Shown here: positions 32,784 through 41,625 of the stretch, piece by piece | Layout of the letters: every line of letters begins with the position of its first letter | Position numbering within the stretch: the first letter of the stretch is position 1 | From: Rhodospirillales bacterium | Lineage (GTDB): Bacteria > Pseudomonadota > Alphaproteobacteria > Rhodospirillales > Defluviicoccaceae | Length of the DNA stretch: 41,625 nt | Direction of reading: 5' to 3' | NCBI GenBank assembly: GCA_025458035.1 | Contig: JALOTH010000005.1 | Span: 1-41,625 of the forward strand | Program-made: the position numbers and the translations under genes | The notes under the pieces: model-generated | The model's input: only the letters and a program-made list of their open reading frames with translations | The model's database searches: none | Told to the model about the DNA's origin: nothing

Positions 32784-33641
32784 TCAGCCGCCACGACCAA
32801 GGAACGCGGGGCAGCCGTTCGGCTGCCCCGTTGTCGTTTCGGCGGCTTCGGGATTGCGATCGCCCGCGTCGCTGACGGTGCTGCCGTGCGGACCGGCGCC
32901 ACGCCGTGCATGGAGCAGAAACTCGATATTGCCGTCGGCGCCGCTGATCGGGCTTTCGATCAGGCCGGCGGCATGCCATCCGGGCTGTTCACCGATCCAA
33001 CCCGCCAGGCGCTGGCAGACGGCATCCCGCACCGCCGGGTCGCGGACGACGCCGCCCTTGCCGACATCGCCGCGGGCCGCCTCGAACTGCGGCTTGATCA
33101 GCACGATCAGCTCGGCCTCTGGCGCCGACACCGCCAACGCCGGCGGCAGCACCAGCGTCGCGCTGATGAAACTGACGTCGCAGACGATCAGCGAGACCGG
33201 CTCCGGGATCTCCCGCCGGCTCAAGGTGCGGGCGTTGCAGCGTTCGATGACGACCACGCGCGGGTCCTGGCGCAGCGGCCACGCCAACTGGCCGTGGCCG
33301 ACATCGACGGCGTAGACGCGCGCGGCACCACCGGTGATCAGGACATGGGTAAAGCCGCCGGTCGACGCCCCGATATCGAGGCAGATCCGTCCCGTGACCG
33401 CGACCGCGAACTGCTCGAGGGCATGCGCCAGCTTGACGCCACCGCGGGAAACCCAAGGATGGTCCCGTCCGCGGACGCGGACCACCAGATCGGCAGCCAC
33501 CGGCAGTCCCGGTTTCTCGAGGCGGCGGTCCCCCGCATAGACGAGTCCGGCCAGGATCAGCGCTTGCGCCCGCGTGCGGTTTTCGGCCAGTCCCTGCTCG
33601 ACAAGCAACTGGTCGAGACGAAGCCGCCGCGGCGCCGGCAT
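32784..33641 (-). CDS. tlyA: TlyA-family rRNA 2'-O-methyltransferase / hemolysin-like
   Basis: A 285-aa protein: an S4 RNA-binding domain (residues about 6-65, RLDQLLVEQGLAENRTRAQA) followed by an FtsJ-type methyltransferase domain with SAM motif LDIGASTGGFTHVLI. The K-D-K-E tetrad typical of 2'-O-methyltransferases is visible in RGGVKLAHAL, VCDVSFISATL, LIKPQFEAARGDVGKGG and SGADGNIEFLLHARR. Mycobacterial TlyA methylates 16S and 23S rRNA; hemolysin activity was the older label. The last 35 residues are unlike the family and overlap the fasciclin terminator hairpin. The ATG at 33641 overlaps the cupin stop by one base (TGATG), so it is probably translated by coupling. Confidence 0.9.
   Translation of the reverse strand: MPAPRRLRLDQLLVEQGLAENRTRAQALILAGLVYAGDRRLEKPGLPVAADLVVRVRGRDHPWVSRGGVKLAHALEQFAVAVTGRICLDIGASTGGFTHVLITGGAARVYAVDVGHGQLAWPLRQDPRVVVIERCNARTLSRREIPEPVSLIVCDVSFISATLVLPPALAVSAPEAELIVLIKPQFEAARGDVGKGGVVRDPAVRDAVCQRLAGWIGEQPGWHAAGLIESPISGADGNIEFLLHARRGAGPHGSTVSDAGDRNPEAAETTTGQPNGCPAFLGRGG
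32807..32839 (+). terminator. Terminator-type hairpin after the fasciclin gene
   Basis: CGGGGCAGCC (32807-32816), loop GTTC, GGCTGCCCCG (32821-32830), then TTGTCGTTT. The stem is a perfect 10 bp. It lies 26 bp after the fasciclin stop and inside the 3' end of convergent tlyA, whose C-terminal codons it shapes. Confidence 0.75.
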
Positions 33642-34315
33642 CAGCGGGGATCGGCCGTCACCGCCGGCAGGTGACCCACCTTTACGTAAAGCAGACAGCC
33701 GCCGAGGCTGAACGGCTGGTGCTGCGATGCCGGCGGATTGCGCAGCCAGGTGCCCGCGGGATAGGCGTCGTCGCCGTCCTCGAACATCCCATCGAGCACG
33801 AGAATCTCCTCGCCCATGGGATGGCTGTGACGGGAAAACACGGTTCCCGGTGCGTAGCGCACCAGGCAGACCAGTTCGGAGCCGAAACGGTGCAGCGGCA
33901 GGGTTGCGATGCCCTTGACGATGCCGGGCAGCCACTCGGCGACGCCCGTATCGATGACGACGTGTTCGCCGTCCGCGGGGTGGAACTGCCTCAGCTTGAC
34001 GAACAGCGCGCAGCCGGTCTCGCTGAACGGCGCATGGCTTGAACCGGGCGGATTGCGGACGTAGGTGCCGAACGGGTAGGCGCCGCGCTCATCGTTGAAG
34101 GTCCCGGCGAGGACGAGAAACTCCTCGCCGAGCTCGTGGCGATGGGCGGGAAAGCGGCTGCCCGCGGCATAGCGGACGATCGAGGTGGCGCGCGCCACCT
34201 CCTCGCCGTCCCGCTCCAACATCCGCCGCTCGACGCCCGCCATCGGCGACGGCACCCAGACCGCATCCGCGGCAAACGCCACCGCCCGCTGTGTGAAGTC
34301 GGCGTTGAGGCGCAA
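33641..34315 (-). CDS. Double cupin protein of the ChrR type
   Basis: A 224-aa protein of two tandem ChrR-like cupin domains. Each has the metal-type motif: FPAHRHELGEEFLVLAGTF then NPPGSSHAPFSE in the first, and SRHSHPMGEEILVLDGMF then NPPASQHQPFSL in the second. ChrR cupins are best known as the C-terminal domain of a zinc anti-sigma factor for singlet-oxygen sigma E, but the N-terminal anti-sigma part is missing here, and stand-alone proteins of this kind have no agreed function. The TTG at 34315 gives MRLNADFTQRAV, the usual start for this family. An ATG at 34329 that overlaps the upstream stop is out of frame. Confidence 0.82.
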   Translation of the reverse strand: MRLNADFTQRAVAFAADAVWVPSPMAGVERRMLERDGEEVARATSIVRYAAGSRFPAHRHELGEEFLVLAGTFNDERGAYPFGTYVRNPPGSSHAPFSETGCALFVKLRQFHPADGEHVVIDTGVAEWLPGIVKGIATLPLHRFGSELVCLVRYAPGTVFSRHSHPMGEEILVLDGMFEDGDDAYPAGTWLRNPPASQHQPFSLGGCLLYVKVGHLPAVTADPR

Positions 34316-34328
34316 CGGCGTTCGGCCA

Positions 34329-36359
34329 TCAGCCGGCGAGCTGCGCCTGCCGCTGCGCCACCACGTCGTCCGCCAGCTTGCCGGTGAGTTCCTGCAAGTG
34401 ATCGAACGACCAGGCGAAGGTGCCGACCCCCAGCGTCGCCGACCGCAGTTCCACGACGAGGCCATGCATCTCCACCTGCGGCAGCAGCGCCGCCACCTCG
34501 TCCCAGCCGGGCCAGTCCGCCTTCGGCTCGTAGCCGAGGATCTGGCCGCGGCGGCCGCTGACCAGCCGTTGTACGCGTGACGTGAACTCGTTGGGCACGG
34601 CGATGCGGACGCTGAAGATCGGCTCCAACAGCACCGGGCTGCATTTCGGCATGCCCTCGCGCATCGCCAGTTGCGCGGCCTTGCGGAAGGCCATGTCCGA
34701 GGAATCCACGGTATGATATTGGCCGTCGGTGAGCGTGACCTCCAGATCGACGACGGAGAAGCCGAGCGGTCCCCGGCTCAGGTACTCGCGCACCCCCAGC
34801 TCCACCGCCGGGATGTACTGTTTGGGCACGACACCGCCGGTGATCTTGTCGCCAAACACGAACCCCTCGCCGCGCCCCCGCGGCTTGATGTCGATGTGCA
34901 CATCGCCGAATTCACCGTGGCCACCCGACTGCTTCTTGTGCCGGGCGTGCTGGCTGACGGCGCCGCGGATCGTTTCCTTGTACGGCACCTGCGGACGGCG
35001 CGACGTCACCTGGATGTTGAAGCGGTTCTTCAGCCGGTCGATGGCGATCTGCAGCTGGATCTCGCCCTGCCCCCACAGCAACAACTCGCCCGTATCGGGA
35101 TCGTGACCGAACGACAGCGACGGATCCTCGCCCACGACCTTCGCCAGCGCACTCGTCAGCTTCACCTCATCGGCCCGCTGCGCCGGCTGAATGGCCAGCG
35201 AAAACAGCGGCGTCAGTGGCGGCGGCCACGGCGTACCCTCGCTATTGCCGGAGGGTGACAGCAGCTGGCTGGTTTCCGCCGCGTCGAGCCGCCCTAAGGC
35301 GACGACGTCGCCGGCCGCTGCGGCGGGGATCTTTTCCAGGCGGCTGCCGAGCAGGCGATTGACCCCCGCGATGCGTTCGCCGTTCAGCACCGCACCATCG
35401 GCGATCGGCCCGCGCCAGACGCGGACCAGCGACAGCTTGCCGGTGTGGGAGGCATGCTGCGTCTTGAACACCCGGGCACAGGGCTCGCCGGTGGCGGCGA
35501 TGCCCAGACGCTGTGCGGTGAGGCGCGGTTCGGGTGTCTCGTGGCGCAACGCCTTCAACAGCCGGGTGATCCCGTGCATGCCTTCCGCCGAACCGAAAAA
35601 AACGGGCACGATGAGGTCTTGCTGCAGATCGCGGGCAAGGCCGGCATACACCTCGTCGGCGGATGGAACGGCGTCTTCCAGCAGTTTTTCAAGCAGCGCA
35701 TCGTCGAAGTCGGCGAGCGCCTCGAGCATCCTCGCCCGCTCCTCCTGCGTTCGCTCAGCCACCGCCTCGGGAACGGTGATCAGCTCGGAGGGCTTGCCGC
35801 TCTGCCAGCGGAACGCGCGCTCGCTCACCAGATCAACGAAGCCGCTGACCTTGTCGCCATCGCGAATGGGGATCTCCCGCAGGACCAACGGGCGCTGCGA
35901 CTGTGCCTGCAGCGCTTCGAGGGTGGCGCGCACGCCCGAGGTCGCAATGTCCATCTTGTTGATGAACAGGATATGCGGAATTCGAAACTGGTCGACGAAG
36001 CGCAGCAGCGGCGCGACGGTCAGCGCCTTCTGCGGTTCCGGTTCGCAGACGACGACGGCGGCATCGACCACCAACAGCGCGTTATACGCCTCCTGCGCCA
36101 GTTCGATCGAGCCCGGGCAGTCGATGAACGTCCAGGTGTCACCGAGATACTCGGTGGTGGCGACGGTGAGTTCGGTCGACATCTGGCGGTCACGCGCTTC
36201 CGGCGCGCTATCGGCGACGGTATTACCCTCGCGAATGCTGCCGCGCCGCCCGATGGCCCCGGTATAGCTGAGGATGCTTTCCAGCAGCGAGGATTTGCCG
36301 CTCAGATAAGAACCCACAAGGGCGGCGCAACGGGGCGCAGATGAAGGCTTCTCGGTCAA
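34329..36359 (-). CDS. EF-G-like translational GTPase paralogue
   Basis: A 676-aa protein with the five-domain EF-G layout. The P-loop is GSYLSGKSS (residues 16-24) and the specificity motif NKMD (134-137); later blocks are LLLWGQGEIQLQIAIDRLK, PQVPYKETIRG, HKKQSGGHGEFGDVHIDI and LLEPIFSVRIAVPNEF. The G3 motif reads DCPGSIE (80-86): canonical EF-G has DTPGH, so the catalytic histidine is serine. This marks a non-canonical paralogue, not the housekeeping FusA, which is about 690 aa and usually in the str operon. Its role is unknown. The start is TTG at 36359, supported by GGAGGGA a few bases upstream. It is upstream of the cupin and tlyA genes in one apparent operon. Confidence 0.88.
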   Translation of the reverse strand: MTEKPSSAPRCAALVGSYLSGKSSLLESILSYTGAIGRRGSIREGNTVADSAPEARDRQMSTELTVATTEYLGDTWTFIDCPGSIELAQEAYNALLVVDAAVVVCEPEPQKALTVAPLLRFVDQFRIPHILFINKMDIATSGVRATLEALQAQSQRPLVLREIPIRDGDKVSGFVDLVSERAFRWQSGKPSELITVPEAVAERTQEERARMLEALADFDDALLEKLLEDAVPSADEVYAGLARDLQQDLIVPVFFGSAEGMHGITRLLKALRHETPEPRLTAQRLGIAATGEPCARVFKTQHASHTGKLSLVRVWRGPIADGAVLNGERIAGVNRLLGSRLEKIPAAAAGDVVALGRLDAAETSQLLSPSGNSEGTPWPPPLTPLFSLAIQPAQRADEVKLTSALAKVVGEDPSLSFGHDPDTGELLLWGQGEIQLQIAIDRLKNRFNIQVTSRRPQVPYKETIRGAVSQHARHKKQSGGHGEFGDVHIDIKPRGRGEGFVFGDKITGGVVPKQYIPAVELGVREYLSRGPLGFSVVDLEVTLTDGQYHTVDSSDMAFRKAAQLAMREGMPKCSPVLLEPIFSVRIAVPNEFTSRVQRLVSGRRGQILGYEPKADWPGWDEVAALLPQVEMHGLVVELRSATLGVGTFAWSFDHLQELTGKLADDVVAQRQAQLAG

Positions 36360-36493
36360 AGGATCCCTCCCGGGAGAGTTTTTCAGGTTGCTTATGGGCG
36401 AAGCGGCAAGACCGCTCCCGATGTTACAGAAAGCCTACCGCCTGGCGGCAGCGAATCAAGGGCATCACGACGGAGGACGCGGCGCGGTCCCCC

Positions 36494-38510
<2,017 letters not shown>

Positions 38511-38515
38511 CGGCG

Positions 38516-39127
38516 ATGACACTGGGGCTTTACGTCGCCGGAAACTCCGCGCTGCACCGCCTTCCGGCGCCGCACAAGCTCCTCGCGCTCTTCCTCGTCA
38601 GTATCGTCGTCCTCGCCATCGACAGCTGGCCGGCGCTCGCCGTTCTGATGCTGGCGACGGCAGGCCTGTTTCCGGCCGCCGGGTTGCCATGGCGCGCCGC
38701 CGCCGGACAACTGCGGCTGCCACTGCTGTTCCTGCTCATCATCGGCATCGCCCATGGCCTGCTGACCTCATGGACCCTCGGCGCCGTCATCGCGCTGCGT
38801 TTTGGCATCCTCATCGCCCTCGCCACCCTCATCGCCTTGACGACGCGGGTCAGCGACATGCTCGCGGCGTTCGAGCGCGGGCTTCAGCCGCTTCGCCGGC
38901 TCGGCCTCGATCCCGAGCGGATCGCCTTCGTGCTGGCATTGACGATCCGGCTGATCCCCATCCTTGCCGCCCACGCCACGGTGATCCGCGAGGCGCAGCG
39001 GGCGCGCGGCCTTGACCGCTCGCTCGTCGCCCTCGTGGTGCCGCTGCTGATCCGTGGCCTGCGCTCCGCCGACGCGTTGACCGAGGCGATCGAGGCCCGC
39101 GGCGGCATCGGCGCGGCGCGACGGTGA
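38516..39127 (+). CDS. bioN: Biotin ECF transporter transmembrane (T) protein
   Basis: A 203-aa membrane protein with about five hydrophobic segments and the two EcfT coupling-helix motifs, both with ARG: EAQRARGLDRSL and EAIEARGGIG. It is short for an EcfT, as BioN proteins are. The ATG at 38516 is 6 nt after the bioM stop; a TTG at 38507 overlapping that stop (TTGA) would add three residues and is an equally possible, coupled start. It links BioM to the substrate protein BioY. Confidence 0.92.
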   Translation: MTLGLYVAGNSALHRLPAPHKLLALFLVSIVVLAIDSWPALAVLMLATAGLFPAAGLPWRAAAGQLRLPLLFLLIIGIAHGLLTSWTLGAVIALRFGILIALATLIALTTRVSDMLAAFERGLQPLRRLGLDPERIAFVLALTIRLIPILAAHATVIREAQRARGLDRSLVALVVPLLIRGLRSADALTEAIEARGGIGAARR

Positions 39128-39212
39128 GCGGGCGTCACACAGGGTTCGCATTTACGGACCGCACTAACCCCGATATCGTGCCGCAGCCTTGTCAGAAATG
39201 GGATGAAATGGG

Positions 39213-39770
39213 ATGTCGACACGCGATCTGGTGCTGATTGCTATGTTTGCCGCGATCATTGCGGTGCTTGGCCTGATACCGCCGATCCCGCTCGGCTTCA
39301 TTCCCGTGCCGATCACGGCGCAGACGCTGGGGGTAATGCTCGCCGGGGCGATCCTCGGCGCCCGCCGCGGCGGCCTTGCCGTTGTCGTGTTCCTCGTTCT
39401 GGTCGCGCTCGGCATGCCCCTTCTTTCCGGCGGCCGCGGCGGCCTCGGCGTTTTTCTCGGCCCCTCGGGCGGCTTCCTCGTTGCCTTTCCCATCGGCGCG
39501 TTCGTCATCGGCTGGATCGTCGAGCGGGTGTGGGAACGCATCAACGTCGTCTGGTTCCTCATCGCCAACCTCGTCGGCGGCATCGGCGTGATCTACCTCA
39601 TCGGCGTGCCCTGGCTGAGCAAAATGGCCGGGTTGCCGATCACCGAAGCGGCGATCGCATCGGCCGCCTTCCTGCCCGGCGACCTGATCAAGGCCGGGCT
39701 GGCGGCGATCGTCGCCACGGCGGTGCGGCGGGCCTACCCCGTCATCAGGGTTGGCCATGCCGGTCCATGA
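39213..39770 (+). CDS. bioY: Biotin ECF transporter substrate-binding (S) protein
   Basis: A 185-aa, very hydrophobic BioY with about six membrane segments. The conserved first loop IPVPITAQTLGVMLAGAILG and the GPSGGFLVAFP motif are the BioY signatures, and LPGDLIKAGLAA near the end is the usual final helix. BioY binds biotin with high affinity and can transport alone at low rate or with BioMN. Its start lies 85 bp after bioN, a wider gap than elsewhere in the cluster, so an internal promoter is possible. The next gene begins inside its last 14 bases. Confidence 0.94.
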   Translation: MSTRDLVLIAMFAAIIAVLGLIPPIPLGFIPVPITAQTLGVMLAGAILGARRGGLAVVVFLVLVALGMPLLSGGRGGLGVFLGPSGGFLVAFPIGAFVIGWIVERVWERINVVWFLIANLVGGIGVIYLIGVPWLSKMAGLPITEAAIASAAFLPGDLIKAGLAAIVATAVRRAYPVIRVGHAGP

Positions 39771-41256
39771 GCGGTTTGCCGCCGAGGCGTGGACCGCTCC
39801 CCATCGCCCGGCCCTGGTCGTCGACGGGCGAACCCTGCACTATGGAGCGCTCTACGCCCGGGTTCGCCAGGCGGCAGCAAGACTGCATGCGGACACCGTA
39901 ACCCCGCGCCGCATCGCCTTGCTGCTGCCGAACGGCAGCCCGTTCGTCGTGCTGCTGCTGGGAACGATGATGGCGGGCTGTGTCCCGGTGGTCCTCGATC
40001 CGCAGTGGAGCCCATCCGAACTGCAAGCGGCACTCGACGCCGTCGCCCCCTACCGCGTGTTTGCCGCGCCGGAGCAGGCGGCGCGGTTGCAGGACGCCGC
40101 CAACGTCGTCGTTCTCGGCAACGAATCGACGGACAGCTGGCAGTCCTGGATCGCCGGCCCCGCAGCGCGCGCCGACATCCGGATGGCGGATACGGCGCCG
40201 CTGTTCATCGGCTTCACGTCGGGAACCGCCGGCCGGCCGAAGCCGTTCCAGCGCAGCCACGCGTCGTGGCTCGCCAGCATCGACGCGGCGCGCCATGAGT
40301 TTGGCGCGGCGGCGGAGGGCGTGCTGATCCCGGGTCCCCTCGCCTACTCGCTGTCGCTCTATGCCTTGCTGGAAACCCTGGTCTCCGGCGGCACCGCGAC
40401 CCTGATGTCCGGCTTCCGGGCCGCCGACGCCGTGGCGCTGCTCGCCGGCGGCGGCATCCGCCGTGTCCATGGCGTGCCGACGATCTTTTCGGCGATCGTC
40501 GAGGCGGCCGACAGCGATCGGCTGACGTTTCCGACGGTGTCCACCGTTCTGTGCACCGGCGCGTCGCTGTCGCCGCAACTGCGCGACGATTTGCGCCGGG
40601 TGTTCCCGGCGGCGGCGGTCCATGCCTATTACGGCGCCTCTGAACTCAGTTTCGTCGCGGTCACCAAGGACGGCGAGACGTGGCCGGCCACCGCCGCCGG
40701 CCGGCCGTTCCGCGGCGTTACGGTATCGATCCGCCGGGCCGACGGCGAGGAAACCGCCCCGGAGGAGGTGGGCTGTCTGTACGTCCGCAGCCCGTTCGTT
40801 TGCGATGGCCACCTGCACCCGGATGACGACACCGGCTTTCGGCTCGCGGGCGGATGGGCGACCGTCGGCGATCTCGCCTTTCGCGACGAAGACGGGTTCA
40901 TTCATCTCACCGGGCGCCATGGACGGATGCTCATTTCCGGCGGCCAGAACCTTTATCCGGCGGAGGTCGAGGCCGTCCTCAAGCGACTGCCGGCGGTCGC
41001 CGACGCGGTCGTCCTCGCCGTGCCCGACGCCTACTGGGGTGAGCGCGTCATCGCCGTGATTCGCTGGCGCGGCGATGACCGGCTGAGCCGGGACGGCCTT
41101 CGCACCGCCTGCCGCGAGCAGCTGGCGCCATGGAAATGTCCGCAGCGGTTTTTCGTCGCCACCGAATGGCCATGCACCAGCAGCGGCAAGGTCGCCCTGA
41201 ACCGCCTGCAGCAGCTGCTGCGGTCGATACCGCCGGTGTATACGGAGATCGTGTGA
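39757..41256 (+). CDS. AMP-forming acyl-CoA ligase, YhfT-like
   Basis: A 499-aa adenylate-forming enzyme. The phosphate-binding A3 loop is FIGFTSGTAGRPKPFQRSH, A5 is HAYYGASELSFV, A7 contains GWATVGDLAFRDEDGFIHLTG, A8 GRMLISGGQNLYPAEVE, and the catalytic A10 lysine lies in TSSGKVALNRL. The set is complete, so it should activate a carboxylic acid as the acyl-AMP and transfer it to CoA; the substrate is unknown. The ATG at 39757 overlaps the bioY end and has AGGG 6 nt upstream. The order bioY, ligase, thiolase is the one in Bacillus subtilis yhfU-yhfT-yhfS, hence the YhfT-like call. It could be a pimelate or medium-chain ligase tied to biotin, but that is inference. Confidence 0.85.
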   Translation: MPVHERFAAEAWTAPHRPALVVDGRTLHYGALYARVRQAAARLHADTVTPRRIALLLPNGSPFVVLLLGTMMAGCVPVVLDPQWSPSELQAALDAVAPYRVFAAPEQAARLQDAANVVVLGNESTDSWQSWIAGPAARADIRMADTAPLFIGFTSGTAGRPKPFQRSHASWLASIDAARHEFGAAAEGVLIPGPLAYSLSLYALLETLVSGGTATLMSGFRAADAVALLAGGGIRRVHGVPTIFSAIVEAADSDRLTFPTVSTVLCTGASLSPQLRDDLRRVFPAAAVHAYYGASELSFVAVTKDGETWPATAAGRPFRGVTVSIRRADGEETAPEEVGCLYVRSPFVCDGHLHPDDDTGFRLAGGWATVGDLAFRDEDGFIHLTGRHGRMLISGGQNLYPAEVEAVLKRLPAVADAVVLAVPDAYWGERVIAVIRWRGDDRLSRDGLRTACREQLAPWKCPQRFFVATEWPCTSSGKVALNRLQQLLRSIPPVYTEIV

Positions 41257-41625
41257 ACGCCGGCGACGCGATCGTCATCGCCGCCCGGCGCACGGCGGTT
41301 GGCCGCGCCGGCGGCCGCCTCGCTCACCGCGATGTCGCCGCCCTCGCCGCCCCGGTGCTGAACGCCCTGCTCAGCGACGCCGGCGTCGACGCGGCGGCGG
41401 TCGACGAGGTGATCCTGGGCAACGCCGCCGGTCCGGGCGGCAATCCCGCCCGCCTGTCCCTGCTGGCCGCCGGACTGCCGGTGACGGTGCCCGGCGTCAC
41501 CGTCGATCGGCAATGCGGCTCGGGTCTCGAAGCCATCCATCTCGGCGCGCGGCTGATCCAGTCGGGCGCCGCCGAAATCGTCATCGCCGGCGGCACCGAG
41601 AGCGTCAGCACCGCCCCGTGGCGGG
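41253..41625 (+). CDS. Thiolase / acetyl-CoA acetyltransferase, YhfS-like, 3' end cut off
   Basis: The first 124 codons are present; the gene runs off the right edge. It begins with a GTG at 41253 that overlaps the ligase stop (GTGA), giving MNAGDAIVIAARRTAVGRAG. The thiolase active-site cysteine is C88 in VDRQCGSGLEAIH, and VIAGGTESVSTAPW follows, as in acetyl-CoA acetyltransferases. Thiolases condense or cleave 3-oxoacyl-CoA. Strict coupling to the acyl-CoA ligase suggests the two act in sequence on one acyl chain. The catalytic histidine and second cysteine lie beyond the window. Confidence 0.9.
   Translation, partial: MNAGDAIVIAARRTAVGRAGGRLAHRDVAALAAPVLNALLSDAGVDAAAVDEVILGNAAGPGGNPARLSLLAAGLPVTVPGVTVDRQCGSGLEAIHLGARLIQSGAAEIVIAGGTESVSTAPWR

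Noticed and set aside
36367-36376. Palindrome CTCCCGGGAG over the Shine-Dalgarno of the EF-G-like gene as a regulatory hairpin
   Set aside because: The palindrome has no loop, so it cannot fold back on itself without losing several central pairs; a purine-rich ribosome site and chance explain it.

Overview
The window is a dense, GC-rich stretch of bacterial chromosome with short intergenic gaps and many ATGA or GTGA stop/start overlaps. Gene content points to an alphaproteobacterium, probably of the Rhodospirillales type. The markers are an alphaproteobacterial O-succinylhomoserine sulfhydrylase, a CobN-type cobalamin cluster, a bioMNY biotin transporter, an EipB/DUF1849 envelope protein, a BigR/SqrR-like ArsR repressor and a probable RquA rhodoquinone enzyme. 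I cannot name the species. No tRNA, rRNA, CRISPR array, insertion sequence or prophage was seen, and both ends cut through genes.

Layout. 1-2002 (minus): a truncated LpxH-like phosphoesterase and PmbA/TldE. 2143-5548 (plus): a coupled operon of 2-oxoacid:acceptor oxidoreductase alpha and beta subunits plus a rhodanese. 5571-7378: metZ, a 336-bp divergent promoter region, and a cold-shock gene with a strong terminator. 7371-18237: a cobalamin block. The minus-strand run is cobS, a histidine phosphatase, cobU, cobW, cobN and cobO, then a SYLF lipoprotein, then cobQ, with cobT divergent on plus. 18406-23044: a thiol-type ArsR repressor, a ROK sugar kinase, EipB, a diguanylate cyclase, an unknown 164-aa protein with a short in-frame repeat, and the RquA-like protein. 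23096-30216: a polyphosphate block, ppk2-ppk1-sixA-mepA on minus and ppx divergent on plus. 30480-31963: a secreted thermonuclease followed 2 nt later by RadC with an extra N-terminal module. 32235-37696: a fasciclin lipoprotein, a TlyA-like rRNA methyltransferase, a double-cupin protein, an EF-G-like GTPase and an aspartate aminotransferase. 37836-41625 (plus): bioM-bioN-bioY, then an acyl-CoA ligase and a thiolase, which resembles the BirA-controlled yhfU-yhfT-yhfS group of Bacillus.

How the genes fit together. The cobalamin genes cover cobalt insertion, adenosylation, amidation and nucleotide-loop assembly; the earlier corrin-ring steps must be elsewhere. The polyphosphate genes make, use and degrade polyphosphate. 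KorAB with a rhodoquinone enzyme suggests metabolism that can run reductively or without oxygen. With polyphosphate turnover, this is compatible with an organism that cycles between aerobic and anaerobic conditions, but that is inference. The intergenic stretches 30217-30479 and 31964-32234 show no gene or clear signal to me.
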